DNA of 64,000 nucleotides from Anaerococcus degeneri (GCF_017874475.1 NZ_JAGGLO010000001.1:372001-436000), one strand, 5' to 3'; shown: positions 8,685 to 19,100, counted from the stretch's first letter. Notes: generated by a model not told the origin, from the letters alone. Translations and numbers: made by a program.

Positions 8685-11112
8685 GAAGACTTTTCCTATT
8701 TTCATCTCATTATTTATTGTAAGTCTGTTTTTCACCGTAATTTTTTACTACGGATATACAAATTTGAGGGCAAACTATGGATATTACATGGCTTCAAGTT
8801 TTTATCATGGGGAGATTAAAGAAGAACTTTCAAATGAAGATGTTGAAAAACTAAAGTCTATTGAAGATATAGATTTGGTCGGAAAAATGTCTCTTCATCC
8901 GGACAATGCAAAATTAAATGATGATTTAATAGTCATTAACTATCAAGACAAAGATATCAATGAAATGCGAGAATTTTCAAGACTTCAAAAAGGGCGATTT
9001 GCTGAAAACGAAAATGAGATAGTTTTATCGGAAAGCCTTGTAAATAAACACAAACTTAAAATAGGCAATGAGGTAGAACTTGATTTAGGCAAAAGATTTT
9101 TAGATGGCGAAGAGATAGGTCCCACAAGTGCAAATACTGACAGGGAAAAATTTGAGAGCCAGGGTTCTAAAAGCTTTACTTTAGTCGGTGTTTACGGAGA
9201 TGTCTACAACAAATACAGTAAACTGACTTTTGCTCTAGGCCTACAAAATAAAATGTCCACTTTCAGAACCTTTGTAAAATTTCATTCATTTGAAGAAGCA
9301 TACAAAAATAGAGATAAAATTCAAGCAGAAATCAATCAGACTTTGGGCAAAAAAGTTACTTTTGAATTTTCTGAAAGTCTTATAAACTATTATGGGGTAG
9401 AAAACGAACCCTTACAAAACATAATGAGCCAGGCTGTTCTTGTACTATCAGTTCTTGGATGTATAGCCATCTTTGTGTTTTTTATAAAAAACATCTTTTG
9501 GGTTTGGGGGCTTAGGAAGATTAGAGAGTTTTCCATTTATAAGTCCATAGGATCTACCAATGGACAAATTTATCAGTTACTTCTAAAGGAAGGACTTATC
9601 ATAACTGCAATTCCAATATTTTTAGGACATATTGCAGGATTTTTCTTTATGTATTGTTTGTATAAAAACATAACAAAAGGAGAAGGAGTAAGTGCCTTTG
9701 AAGTTATAAAATTTAATCCCTTATTAAGTTTGGCGATACTTTTCGTTTCCTTTATGATTGTAGCATTAGCAATTAAATCCCCTGCGAAAAAGATTTCTAC
9801 AATAAATATTATAGACGGTATAAGAGGGAATATAGATTTTTCAAAATCAAAGAAGAAAAGAGCCGAAGATTTTTGGAAGGAATTAAAACTCAACAACTTA
9901 GCTTCAATAAAATCACAGAGATATATTTCTTCAATAGGGATAATTATTATTTCTGTATTTATAATCACTATTGGCATCTCAACATACTACAGAGATTTTT
10001 CTCATTACGATGATGGCTATAATTTTTCCGTGGATTATTTTAGTGAAAAGAATCAAGTCCCAAAAATATTAAAAGAAATTGTCGATAAAATTCCTAGCGA
10101 CAAGTCTTATATTTCAAAATATAAATATGTTCAAGTAGAAAATACTAACGAATTCTCAAAGGAAGCAAAGGCTGTAGGTTTAGACGAGGAAGCTAGAAAG
10201 AATATAGAAAAATATAAGGCAGATGGTATGGATGGATTTATCATCGCCTTGGAAGAAAAAGACTTAAAAGAACTTGGAGGAAAGAAGGGTGAATTTGTCC
10301 TCTACAATACAATTCAAGAAGATTCTTTTATTCCAATAGCTAAGGCAAAGAGAATTCCATATTTCGAAAATCCACAGACTTTAGATATTAACTTTGCAAA
10401 TGATTATAAGAAGACGATTGAAATTTCAAAGACAATAACAGATTTGGGAAAATATAAGTCGAGAACAATGCCTTTTGATGTAAAAGTTTATACAGATTTT
10501 GACACTTATTTTAAACTGATGGAAGAGTCCGGAGATGAGAAATATACAGAATATGCCTATACTTTAAATATGAAGGTAAAAGATTCTGATACCAAAGATG
10601 TAAAAGAATATGTAGAGGCCATGATCAGAGAGCAAATTTCACCTGAAGATCGCTTTAATATCACAACAGGTGAGGAAACCGCAAAAAATAAATATAACGA
10701 TGTGAAAAGTTTCATAAAACTTGCAATAGGAATAGCATCGATTATTTTTGTACTAAATATTACCAATGGCTACTCATCCATTAATTTAAGTCTCATGAGC
10801 AGAAAAAAAGAAATCGGAAGTCTTTACTCTTGTGGGATGGATGTAGATGAGTTAAAGAGTATTTATCAAAGAGAATTTATTGGAGAACAGATAAAGTCCT
10901 TTATAATTTCTATTATGGTGAGCTTAGGTGTTATGTTGGTAATATCATTAATTGCTCCTGATTTAAGAATGAGTACTTTAATAAAATATTATGACTATAA
11001 AAGCTTCCTAGGATTCTCACTAGTCGTCTATAGTATTAATCTGGTCATCTATCATTTTTCTCTAAAGAGAATTTTAGACAGACCGACTATAGATTTAATT
11101 AGAACAGAATAA
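8677..11112 (+). CDS. ABC exporter permease with two FtsX domains
   Basis: 811 residues. One N-terminal helix is followed by about 220 extracytoplasmic residues, three helices (near 245-370) forming the first FtsX unit, a second single helix (IISVFIITIGIST) with another large outside domain, and three final helices. This two-repeat eight-helix layout differs from BceB (ten helices, one large loop). The start at 8677 is preferred to the ATG nine bases upstream because AGGAGA is correctly spaced for 8677. It partners the ATPase at 8004. Large outside domains suggest recognition of an envelope-active substrate. A terminator follows. Confidence 0.85.
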   Translation: MNKKTFPIFISLFIVSLFFTVIFYYGYTNLRANYGYYMASSFYHGEIKEELSNEDVEKLKSIEDIDLVGKMSLHPDNAKLNDDLIVINYQDKDINEMREFSRLQKGRFAENENEIVLSESLVNKHKLKIGNEVELDLGKRFLDGEEIGPTSANTDREKFESQGSKSFTLVGVYGDVYNKYSKLTFALGLQNKMSTFRTFVKFHSFEEAYKNRDKIQAEINQTLGKKVTFEFSESLINYYGVENEPLQNIMSQAVLVLSVLGCIAIFVFFIKNIFWVWGLRKIREFSIYKSIGSTNGQIYQLLLKEGLIITAIPIFLGHIAGFFFMYCLYKNITKGEGVSAFEVIKFNPLLSLAILFVSFMIVALAIKSPAKKISTINIIDGIRGNIDFSKSKKKRAEDFWKELKLNNLASIKSQRYISSIGIIIISVFIITIGISTYYRDFSHYDDGYNFSVDYFSEKNQVPKILKEIVDKIPSDKSYISKYKYVQVENTNEFSKEAKAVGLDEEARKNIEKYKADGMDGFIIALEEKDLKELGGKKGEFVLYNTIQEDSFIPIAKAKRIPYFENPQTLDINFANDYKKTIEISKTITDLGKYKSRTMPFDVKVYTDFDTYFKLMEESGDEKYTEYAYTLNMKVKDSDTKDVKEYVEAMIREQISPEDRFNITTGEETAKNKYNDVKSFIKLAIGIASIIFVLNITNGYSSINLSLMSRKKEIGSLYSCGMDVDELKSIYQREFIGEQIKSFIISIMVSLGVMLVISLIAPDLRMSTLIKYYDYKSFLGFSLVVYSINLVIYHFSLKRILDRPTIDLIRTE

Positions 11113-11119
11113 TCCAAGC

Positions 11120-11151
11120 AAAACAGCTCTTAATTGGGCTGTTTTTATTTT
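11120..11151 (+). terminator. Rho-independent terminator after the exporter operon
   Basis: A 10-bp stem (11120-11129 with 11136-11145, one G-U pair) and a T-rich tail. Confidence 0.85.
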
Positions 11152-11195
11152 TGAAATATATAATAAATCCTAACTTATAATCCTAAATAATATTT

Positions 11196-11224
11196 TTGCA
11201 TATTAAGTAAATTTAATTTATAAT
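11196..11224 (+). promoter_or_regulatory. Sigma-A promoter for the unknown three-gene cassette
   Basis: TTGCAT at 11196-11201 and TATAAT at 11219-11224 with a 17-base spacer. The predicted transcript start near 11231 leaves only about 13 bases before the ATT start at 11244, which supports that unusual start. Confidence 0.6.
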
Positions 11225-11243
11225 AAAAATAAAAAAGGTATAT

Positions 11244-11618
11244 ATTGAAAATTTTAAAAAATATATAATAAGAAATTTAAGTCCGGAACCCCTTTATATT
11301 ATCGATATAAGGTGGAATCAGGAGGGACTTAAAGTTACCTTAGAAAGTGAGTCAGGTTTAGATAAAATCGGTCTTTTATTTGATGAAACTGTCTACTTAT
11401 ACCAGGATACAGAAGAAGTTTATAAACCAAGCTGGCATATCGACGCAGAAAGTGATTATTATCCATTTTATTATAGTAAAAATTCAGAAATGATCGATAG
11501 ATTAAAAGAAGATGTCGACTATGTTAGAGATGATGAAATAATTCATTTTGTAATTATTGGCCTTGATGATGTTGTAGATGTCTTGACAACTGATTTGCCA
11601 AAAGTTTTTAAATTATAA
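11244..11618 (+). CDS. Unrecognised acidic protein, apparent ATT start
   Basis: The frame is open from 11217 to the TAA at 11616 and contains no ATG, GTG or TTG near its beginning. The likely start is ATT at 11244, with AAAAAAGG five bases ahead and a sigma-A promoter about 20 bases upstream; this gives 124 residues beginning (M)ENFKKYIIRN. Codon use is like neighbouring genes and the product reads as a real soluble protein: WNQEGLKVTLES, then FDETVYLYQDTEEVYKPSWHID, then an acidic C-terminus with IDRLKEDVDYVRDDE. I do not recognise a family. It is followed 12 bases later by a membrane protein that also lacks a standard start. It could be a recently disabled gene if ATT is not used. Confidence 0.6.
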   Translation: MENFKKYIIRNLSPEPLYIIDIRWNQEGLKVTLESESGLDKIGLLFDETVYLYQDTEEVYKPSWHIDAESDYYPFYYSKNSEMIDRLKEDVDYVRDDEIIHFVIIGLDDVVDVLTTDLPKVFKL

Positions 11619-11630
11619 AAGGAGGATACT

Positions 11631-12272
11631 ATTTTTTTTAATAAAACAGTTAAGAAATTTTTTGTAAATGATGGAAGCTATGACCTATTATGGTTTATAT
11701 TTGGATTGGTAATTTTATTTGTTTTTGCATTTCTAAGTATGCCTTATTGGATTTTTTGTTTGGGTCTTGGAGTGCTTACAAGTGCGATTTTTAGATTTAT
11801 TACAACAGATGCCTTATTTTATGATGATTTTAAAAATTTAGATAGTAGAAAAGATAGACTTAATTATATATTGAGTAAAAATTTTTTTACAATTTTATTT
11901 GTAGGGTTTATAATCCTTATCCTATTTTTAGTAATAGGTATTATTTCCAAAATATTTTTACTTAGACAAATAAACTTTGGATTTAAATTATTATTTACAT
12001 TAATTTTCTATATACTTGGAGCTGAAAATATTATTTTGCTATTTTTCCAAAAGAGGCTTCCATCTTATGATGAGGGATATAGAAGAAATTTAGAGGTTGA
12101 TTTGCGAATTGGGTTAGAAAATCTAAAATCAATGCTCCCATCATTAGTCTTGAACATTTGTTTAGCTATTTTAATATTTAATTTTCAAATTAAAGTAAAT
12201 ATTTTAAAAGGAAGTATCTTGTTCTTTATTTCTATAATTATTTTTGTAATAGGGCAAAGTGAAAAAAATTAA
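11631..12272 (+). CDS. Unrecognised four-to-six-helix membrane protein, apparent ATT start
   Basis: A textbook AAAGGAGG ends five bases before ATT at 11631, and the frame continues unbroken through a TTG at 11706 that has no ribosome binding site. Starting at ATT gives 213 residues with a short polar N-terminus (FFNKTVKKFFVNDGSYD) before the first helix, which is sensible topology; starting at 11706 would begin inside that helix. Helices lie near 18-40, 78-100, 108-130 and 170-205. There is a charged loop KNLDSRKDRLN and another SYDEGYRRNLEVDLRIG. Family not recognised. Probably in one operon with its two neighbours. Confidence 0.65.
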   Translation: MFFNKTVKKFFVNDGSYDLLWFIFGLVILFVFAFLSMPYWIFCLGLGVLTSAIFRFITTDALFYDDFKNLDSRKDRLNYILSKNFFTILFVGFIILILFLVIGIISKIFLLRQINFGFKLLFTLIFYILGAENIILLFFQKRLPSYDEGYRRNLEVDLRIGLENLKSMLPSLVLNICLAILIFNFQIKVNILKGSILFFISIIIFVIGQSEKN

Positions 12273-12341
12273 TTTAGTTTTAATTAATTTTTTGTTGAGT
12301 ACGAAGAATAACTTAAAAGCTTATATTTATAAGGATTAATG

Positions 12342-13181
12342 ATGAGAAAAAATAAAGGGATTTTATATTTTATTTTATATATGGGATCTTTTCCTTTGTT
12401 ATTTTTGTGCTTTATTTTATCCGCTAAAATAGAATTCATCCCACTTTTTAACAATATATTTTTAGGTTTAGCAGAACTATCATTTTTTGCGTTTCAAATA
12501 TATTTTATATTAAAATTTACAGACCTTAATATTAATTTTTATTTAAAACTATTGTCAACTCTTCTTATGATTGGACTCGGTCTTTTGGCTGGATATTTGG
12601 TTTTGATTATGAGTATCTTTGCTTTTAAGGATAATGTTCCTTTTACTTATGATGGAGAAAAATATTATATCTTAAATGAAGGTTGGCTTGATGATAATTT
12701 TGTGGTTTATAGGAAAGATTTTATTACTATGGATAAGATGACATTTAAGGAGAGTGAGCAAACTTTTAAAAAACTTGATCAAATAACAAACGAAGATACA
12801 AAAGCAAGTCTTAAATTTTATCTAAACAAGGATAAAGAGACTAATGATGTAAAAATACCAGCAGAATACGAAAATCAAAAAGAAATTCAAAGCCAAACCC
12901 AGAGGTTAAATGATTTTTCTCCTAAAGATGTAAAAGAAATTCCAAATTCAAATTTTGGTCTTCTTGAAGTCGATAGGGCAGGGGCCAGGTCTAGGTGGTT
13001 TTTTGTTGAGATTGAGGATGGCGACCTAAAATTTATATCGGAAATCCCTGATACTAGCCCTGATATTTCTGGATCTATAAAAAAGGATGGTTCTATTTTA
13101 CTTATTTGTAAAGATATTAATGGGAATGAAAAACAATATAAATCAACTAATTTTGGAAAAACCTTTGAACCTATTAATTAA
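12342..13181 (+). CDS. Unrecognised membrane-anchored protein
   Basis: 279 residues: three hydrophobic helices in the first 100 residues (FILYMGSFPLLFLCFIL, a middle helix, LSTLLMIGLGLLAGYLVLIMSIF), then about 180 residues of polar, beta-rich sequence predicted outside. That part has DGEKYYILNEGW, FGLLEVDRAGARSRWFFVEI and a C-terminus KQYKSTNFGKTFEPIN. Of the tandem ATGs at 12339 and 12342 I choose the second, six bases after AAGGA. I recognise no family. It closes the cassette that starts at 11244 and lies just upstream of the fluoride riboswitch promoter. Confidence 0.75.
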   Translation: MRKNKGILYFILYMGSFPLLFLCFILSAKIEFIPLFNNIFLGLAELSFFAFQIYFILKFTDLNINFYLKLLSTLLMIGLGLLAGYLVLIMSIFAFKDNVPFTYDGEKYYILNEGWLDDNFVVYRKDFITMDKMTFKESEQTFKKLDQITNEDTKASLKFYLNKDKETNDVKIPAEYENQKEIQSQTQRLNDFSPKDVKEIPNSNFGLLEVDRAGARSRWFFVEIEDGDLKFISEIPDTSPDISGSIKKDGSILLICKDINGNEKQYKSTNFGKTFEPIN

Positions 13182-13188
13182 AAATAAT

Positions 13189-13216
13189 TTGATTTTATAA
13201 GACTTGTGCATATAAT
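13189..13216 (+). promoter_or_regulatory. Sigma-A promoter of the fluoride riboswitch transcript
   Basis: TTGATT at 13189-13194 and TATAAT at 13211-13216 with a 16-base spacer. It places the transcript start a few bases before the aptamer. Confidence 0.7.
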
Positions 13217-13222
13217 ATTTTT

Positions 13223-13308
13223 AGGGAATGAAGTACTCCCTTGATAATTATAATCTAAAACGCGTTTGCTGATGACTTCTACATTTTTGTAGGGTTGTCA
13301 GCTTTTTT
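13223..13308 (+). promoter_or_regulatory. Fluoride (crcB-type) riboswitch with terminator
   Basis: The aptamer blocks of the fluoride class appear in order: AGGGAATGAAGTACTCCCT (13223 on), a short A-rich linker, AACGC, and GCTGATGACTTCTAC (13268 on). The last block also forms the left arm of a terminator hairpin (13268-13283 with 13288-13302) followed by TTTTTT. Fluoride binding would lock the aptamer and prevent the terminator, so fluoride turns on the antiporter gene 18 bases downstream. The match is to the remembered consensus; structure and gene context both agree. Confidence 0.88.
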
Positions 13309-13325
13309 ATTAGGAAGGAGAGTTT

Positions 13326-14528
13326 ATGATTTTATCACTTGGACTTATTTTAATTTTTGGCATGGTTTTTGCCAAAATTTTTGATAAGTTAAAACTTCCT
13401 AAGATAATTGGTATGCTTCTTACGGGAATTATCTTAGGTCCACAAGTCTTAAATCTTTTGGATGCAAATATTTTGAAAATTTCACCAGATTTAAGAACAA
13501 TCGCCCTTATAGTAATTTTATTAAAGGCAGGCTTAAGCCTTGATATAGGAGACCTTAAAAAAGTTGGTAGGTCTGCAGTATTGTTATCATTTTTACCAGC
13601 AAGTTTTGAGATTTTAGCCTATGCTATTTTTGTGCCAAAAATATTGGGTTTGAATCTAGTTGATGGGCTTTTGATGGGGGCTGTTATGGCAGCAGTTTCT
13701 CCTGCAATAGTTGTGCCTAGGATGGTAAAACTTATTGATGAAGGCTATGGCAAGGATGAGTCTATTCCACAAATGATCCTAGCGGGGGCATCTTGTGATG
13801 ATGTTTTTGTTTTGGTTTTATTTTCATCTTTTCTATCCATGGCCAAAGGAAGCGAATTTTCTTATAAATCTTTATTAAAGGTGCCAGTTTCAATTATCTT
13901 GGGTATTGGATTTGGTATCGTAATTGGTTATTTATTGTACTTATTTTTTGAAAGAAGATATAAAAATGGATCTTATATTAGGAATTCTTCTAAGGTAATT
14001 ATCATCTTAGCCCTTGCCTTTTTGCTAGTTAGCTTAGAAAGTCTTGTTAAAGAAATAATCCCAATTTCAGGTCTTTTAGCAGTTATTGCTATGGCTTCAG
14101 CGTATAAGATAAAAGCCGAAGATGGTGTTGTTGAAAGGCTTTCAGAAAAATTTGCTAAACTTTGGATTTTTGCAGAAATTTTATTATTTGTCCTTGTTGG
14201 TGCAGAAGTAGATATCAAATATATGACTGGAATAGGTTTTGCTGGAGTTTTATTGATCTTTTTAGGACTTTTAATTAGATCTATTGGTGTTTTTATTTCT
14301 GTTGCTGGAAGTAGACTTAGTAAAAATGAAAAAATATTTACAATATTAGCCTACACACCAAAGGCAACTGTCCAAGCAGCAATTGGATCAGTTGCCCTTG
14401 CTAATGGAATTGGATCAGGGATGGCAATTTTATCAATAGCTGTCTTAGGCATAATTATCACTGCCCCACTTGGTGCTATTTTAATCGATAAGTCATATAA
14501 AAAATTACTAAAAAAAGCTCCAAATTAA
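13326..14528 (+). CDS. Cation:proton antiporter under fluoride riboswitch control
   Basis: 400 residues and about twelve helices of the CPA (NhaP/KefB-like Na+/H+ exchanger) fold. ITGII-type GMLLTGIILGP appears in the first helices, LLKAGLSLD in the third, and the ion-binding acidic pair is in ASCDDVFVLVLF. The upstream fluoride riboswitch puts it among the CPA-type antiporters known to be switched on by fluoride; whether it moves fluoride itself or compensates for acid/ion stress cannot be told from sequence. AGGAAGGAG precedes the ATG. It stands alone between the riboswitch and thyX. Confidence 0.88.
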   Translation: MILSLGLILIFGMVFAKIFDKLKLPKIIGMLLTGIILGPQVLNLLDANILKISPDLRTIALIVILLKAGLSLDIGDLKKVGRSAVLLSFLPASFEILAYAIFVPKILGLNLVDGLLMGAVMAAVSPAIVVPRMVKLIDEGYGKDESIPQMILAGASCDDVFVLVLFSSFLSMAKGSEFSYKSLLKVPVSIILGIGFGIVIGYLLYLFFERRYKNGSYIRNSSKVIIILALAFLLVSLESLVKEIIPISGLLAVIAMASAYKIKAEDGVVERLSEKFAKLWIFAEILLFVLVGAEVDIKYMTGIGFAGVLLIFLGLLIRSIGVFISVAGSRLSKNEKIFTILAYTPKATVQAAIGSVALANGIGSGMAILSIAVLGIIITAPLGAILIDKSYKKLLKKAPN

Positions 14529-14566
14529 ATTAATGGTATAATGTTTTTAAATATTAGGAGGAACCT

Positions 14567-15340
14567 ATGGCAGAAACAAAATTGAAAGTGACCTTATTAA
14601 ATTATACAAAAAATGGTGAAGAAACAATAGCTCAGGCTGGTAAACTTTGCTATTCTCCAGTTGGTGTTGAGGAAATTTCTCAAAAACAAGACCCAGAATC
14701 AATAGCAAAATATGTAAAGATGCTAGCTAGTCTTGGCCATTTAAGCCCAATCGAGCATATTTCATTTACCTTCGCTGTTGAGGGAGTGTCTAGAACCTTA
14801 ACCCATCAACTTGTTCGTCATAGGCTTGCTTCTTATTCACAGCAGTCCCAAAGATATGTAAAACTAGATGGTTTTGAATATGTAATCCCACCTCACATAA
14901 AGAAAAATCCAGAAGCTAGGAAAATTTTTATAGAAGCCATGGAAAAAGACCAAGAAGCATACGATAAACTAGCAGAAATTCTAACCAAAAAACATTATGA
15001 AGACCTATTAAATGAGGGAGAAGATGAAAAATCTGCAAAAAGAAAGGCTACAAAGATGGCCATTGAAGATGCTAGGTACGTTTTTCCCAATGCCTGCGAA
15101 ACAAAAATAGTTTTTACAATGAATGCAAGAACACTTTTACATTTTTTCAACCTTAGGTCTTGTAACAGGGCCCAATGGGAGATAAGAGAAATGTCTGATC
15201 AGATGGTTAAATTAGTTAAGGATATATATCCAAATGTCTTTGCACAAGCTGGTCCATCATGTGTATCAGGTCCTTGTCCTGAAGGCAAAATGACTTGCGG
15301 GAAAATACAAGAAGTGAGAGAAAAATTTAAAAACATTTAA
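14567..15340 (+). CDS. thyX: FAD-dependent thymidylate synthase ThyX
   Basis: 257 residues with the ThyX signature: [17 protein letters not shown] (the RHRxxSxxxxS motif) near residues 82-98, plus the C-terminal catalytic region [19 protein letters not shown]. It makes dTMP from dUMP using methylene-tetrahydrofolate as carbon donor and FAD/NADPH as reductant, so folate leaves as THF rather than DHF. The C-terminus carries an extra cysteine-containing tail ([15 protein letters not shown]). It has TTAGGAGG in front and a TATAAT at 14537-14542, so probably its own promoter; a terminator follows. Confidence 0.93.
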   Translation: MAETKLKVTLLNYTKNGEETIAQAGKLCYSPVGVEEISQKQDPESIAKYVKMLASLGHLSPIEHISFTFAVEGVSRTLTHQLVRHRLASYSQQSQRYVKLDGFEYVIPPHIKKNPEARKIFIEAMEKDQEAYDKLAEILTKKHYEDLLNEGEDEKSAKRKATKMAIEDARYVFPNACETKIVFTMNARTLLHFFNLRSCNRAQWEIREMSDQMVKLVKDIYPNVFAQAGPSCVSGPCPEGKMTCGKIQEVREKFKNI

Positions 15341-15358
15341 AGAGCCTCTGGCTCTTTT
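15339..15358 (+). terminator. Rho-independent terminator after thyX
   Basis: An 8-bp AAAGAGCC/GGCTCTTT stem with a 3-base loop and T-rich tail. Confidence 0.85.
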
Positions 15359-15415
15359 ATTTTGCCTTAAAATGGGTATAAATAAAGAATAAGAATAAAG
15401 AAAGTAGAGGTTTCT

Positions 15416-16117
15416 ATGTCTTATATAGAATTAAATGAAGTAAGTAAAAAATATAAATCTGGTCAGTCAGAAATACTCGCAAACGATAGGATAAGTTTTG
15501 ACCTTGATGAGGGTAAGTTATTGATAATTGTCGGAGCGTCAGGTGCTGGAAAGACCACACTTTTAAATATCATAGGTGGTATGGAACAGGCGACTAGTGG
15601 TGATATTTTTATAGATGGGAAAAATCTAAGCAAGCTTGATGAAAACGACCTTACCAAATATCGTAGGGATGATGTTGGATTTGTATTTCAACATTATAAC
15701 CTCATTCCTAACTTAACAGCCCTAGAAAATGTGGAACTTGCCAGTGAAATTTCTAAGGATTCTCTAGATGCAGATGAGATTTTAAATCAGGTGGGACTTT
15801 CTAAAAGAGAAGGTAATTTCCCTTCGCAACTTTCTGGAGGTGAACAGCAAAGAGTTGCTATTGCAAGGGCTCTAGCAAAAAATCCAAAGCTTCTTTTGTG
15901 CGATGAACCTACGGGCGCTCTTGATTATAAAACTGGAAAAAATATCTTGAAACTCCTTCAAGATGCCTCAAGAAACTTTAATTCTACAGTCATAATAATA
16001 ACCCATAATTCACTTATAAAACCAATGGCAGATGAAGTAATAGAGCTAAAAGATGGTAGGATTTTAAAGGCATATACAAATGAAAATCCTGTTCCTGTAG
16101 AAGAACTCGAGTGGTAG
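15416..16117 (+). CDS. ABC exporter ATP-binding protein
   Basis: 233 residues of the MacB/LolD ATPase class: Walker [10 protein letters not shown] near 38-46, Q-loop [18 protein letters not shown], signature [14 protein letters not shown], Walker [14 protein letters not shown]-loop ITHN. The next gene starts one base after its stop codon and encodes the matching permease. No regulatory genes are linked, unlike the exporter at 8004. Substrate unknown. Confidence 0.9.
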   Translation: MSYIELNEVSKKYKSGQSEILANDRISFDLDEGKLLIIVGASGAGKTTLLNIIGGMEQATSGDIFIDGKNLSKLDENDLTKYRRDDVGFVFQHYNLIPNLTALENVELASEISKDSLDADEILNQVGLSKREGNFPSQLSGGEQQRVAIARALAKNPKLLLCDEPTGALDYKTGKNILKLLQDASRNFNSTVIIITHNSLIKPMADEVIELKDGRILKAYTNENPVPVEELEW

Positions 16118-16118
16118 T

Positions 16119-19100
16119 ATGAATAAGACCTATATAAAAAATATCCTAAGGGATATTAAAAAAACTAAGGGGAAAGTTTTTTCAATAGGAGTTATGGTTG
16201 GGCTTGCTACAATGGTAATTGTTGCTCTTAACCTAACAGGACCTTCGATGAGGAAAAGTTTGAGATCGTCCTTAGATATTTTTGGCCATCCTGATATAAT
16301 TGTAAAATCGACTTATCCAATGGATTATGAAGATAAAATTCTTTTGGATAATGATAAGGATATTGAAGATATTTCCTATATCAAAACGTTGGATTTGATG
16401 GATGGAGAAAAAATCATTAGGCTAAAATCCTTTGACAAAAGTTTTAGGAAAATTAATCTAGAAAAGGGAAGCCTCATCAAAAATGATAGGGAAATCATCC
16501 TCGATAAGTCCTTAGAAAAATATTATAAAATAGGCGATGAGGTCAAATTTTCTTATATAAATGATGATCAAAAAGAGAATTCCAAGATAAAAAATACAAA
16601 TTATAAGGTGGTTGGATTTTTTGTTACTAGTGAAAAAATAATGGAGGATATGAGGGAACTTTCTCCTATAGGTAAAAAGGAGATCGAAGGTTTTGCCTTT
16701 ATTGATGCTGACAATTTCACAAGTGATAAATTTAATGAGATAAATATTTCCTATAAAGATACCCTTGAGATTGACAAAACTAGTGACAAATATATTAGTT
16801 TTATCAAAGCCAAGAAGGAAAAAATTGAAGATGGCATATATCTCAGACCTAAGGAAGTCCTAGAGAAAATAAAAACTGATGCCAATGATAAAATTTCAGA
16901 CGCAGAAGATGATATAAACGAAGCTGAAGATAAAATAAGTAAAACAGAAAAAGACCTCCAAGATGCTAAAGCTAAACTAGACGATGGTTTTAATGAGTAT
17001 GAAAAAAATAAGTTTGAGTTTGAAAAAAAAATCCGAGATGGTGAAAATAAACTAATTAGTTCTAGGCGTGAATTAGAAGATGGTCAGGCTAAGCTTGAGG
17101 ATGCAAAGAAATCTTTGGCAGATTCAAAAAGAGAATATGGATCAAAAATAACTGAAAATGAAAAATTACTTGAGGATAAGCAAAAAGAATTAAATTCAGC
17201 CAAAATCCAAATTGATGAGAAAAAAATAGAAATACAAAATGGATTAGATGCCATAGATAAGGCAGCAAACGAACAAAAAGAAGTATTATTAAATCAAGCT
17301 AATAGCGGGAATTTATCAGGCCTTGAACAAATTCCAAGCGAAGAAGAAATCCAAGCCAAGCTTGAAGAACAAAAGGCGCCACTCATATCAGCACTAAAAG
17401 AAATTGAAGTTAAGGAAGCTGAATTAAATGCCGGATTTTCTGAATATAACAAAGCTAAGGCTGAATTTGAAACTCAAAAACAAGAAGGACTTAAAAAAAT
17501 TAATGCTGGTCAAGAAGAAATTGATAAAAATCAAAGAGAAATAAACCAGGGATGGACCCAGTATTTTGAGGGAAGGGATAAGCTTACCTTCAATAAAAGA
17601 GATGGCAAAAGAAAATTAGAAGATGCCTACAAAAAGTTAGTAACATCAAAGGCTGATTATGAGAAGGGATTAGAGGAATTTTCTGATAAAAAAGTTGAGG
17701 CAGAGGAAAAAATCCAAGATGGAAAGAAGAAAATTTCTGATAATAAAGAAGCCCTAGTCAAGCTTAGGGACCCAGAATATAAGGTGGAAACTATATTTGA
17801 TAACCAAGGAATTGATACCTATTACAAAAATTCTTTGAATATGGATTCGCTTTCTAAGGTATTCCCGGCCTTCTTCTACATGGTAGCCATGCTTGTGACC
17901 CTTACAACCATGAAAAGATATATCCAAGAGCAAAGGTTAATTAACGGCACATTGAAATCTCTTGGTTACACCAACCAAATGATTGCCAAAAGATTTTATA
18001 TCTATGGACTAATACCAACTATAATCGGTTCTATAATTGGTGGAATACTCGGAAGGCTCATAATCGTTAAGGTAATATTTGATGCCTACTCCACTGGATT
18101 TGAAATCCTTGATGTAGAATATGTAAACTCATTAATGGTGATAATTGCTTCTATTATCCTATCATCATTATTAGTAAGTCTTACAGTTTTCTTTACATCA
18201 AAATCGACTGTTAGGGAAACTCCAGCAAGGTTATTAATGCCACTTGCACCAGAAAGAGGCTCTACAATCTTACTAGAAAAGATCAAATCTATTTGGAAAA
18301 GATTGTCATTTATGCAAAAAATTACTGCAAGAAATCTTTTTAGGTACAAGTCCAGGATGTTTATGACAATCTTTGGTGTAGCAGGATGTACAGCCCTTAT
18401 ATTTTTTGGTTTTGCTATGATTGATTCCCTTAAAGATACAGCTTCAATCCAGCAAAACGAAATTCACAACTATAAGGCGGTTGCGATTTTAGATGAAAAG
18501 GCAAGTGAGGAAGATAAGGCAAAATACGATAATAAAATAAAATCTTATGAAAGTTTACCAATTAAGAACGATTCGGCAAACCTAGCAAAAGATGGTACAG
18601 ACCTTGATATTTCTGTTGTAATTCCAAATGATGACAAATCTTATAAAGACTTCTTTACATTGAGGAAAAATAAGAAAAATCCAATAGACTTGGAAGAAGC
18701 TAAGGCAGTTCTTACTGAAAATGCCAGTAAAAAACTTGATATAAAAACAGGAGATGTCATAAAAATCAAGGTAGATGATAAGGTACTTGAAATAAAAATA
18801 GGAGCAATAGCAGAAAATTACGTAGCTGATTATTTGTACCTATCAAAAGATTATTACGAGAATTTAGCTAAAAAAAATGTAGAAATTAACGCTAATTATA
18901 TTAAGGGTAATCCTAATGATATAATTGAGAAGTTAGAAGATACTGGTTCGGTGCTCGCAGTTATTAATACTGGAAAGGCCTATGCTTCAATGGACGCACT
19001 TTTAGCAAATCTAAACCTTGTAATAGTGGTTATTACGCTTATATCATCAGTTTTAGCAAGTGTTGTGTTATATAATATTACTGACATAAATGTTAGTGAG

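Noticed and set aside
11706-11708. TTG 11706 as start of the membrane protein
   Set aside because: No ribosome binding site and it would cut into the first helix; a perfect site lies before ATT 11631.
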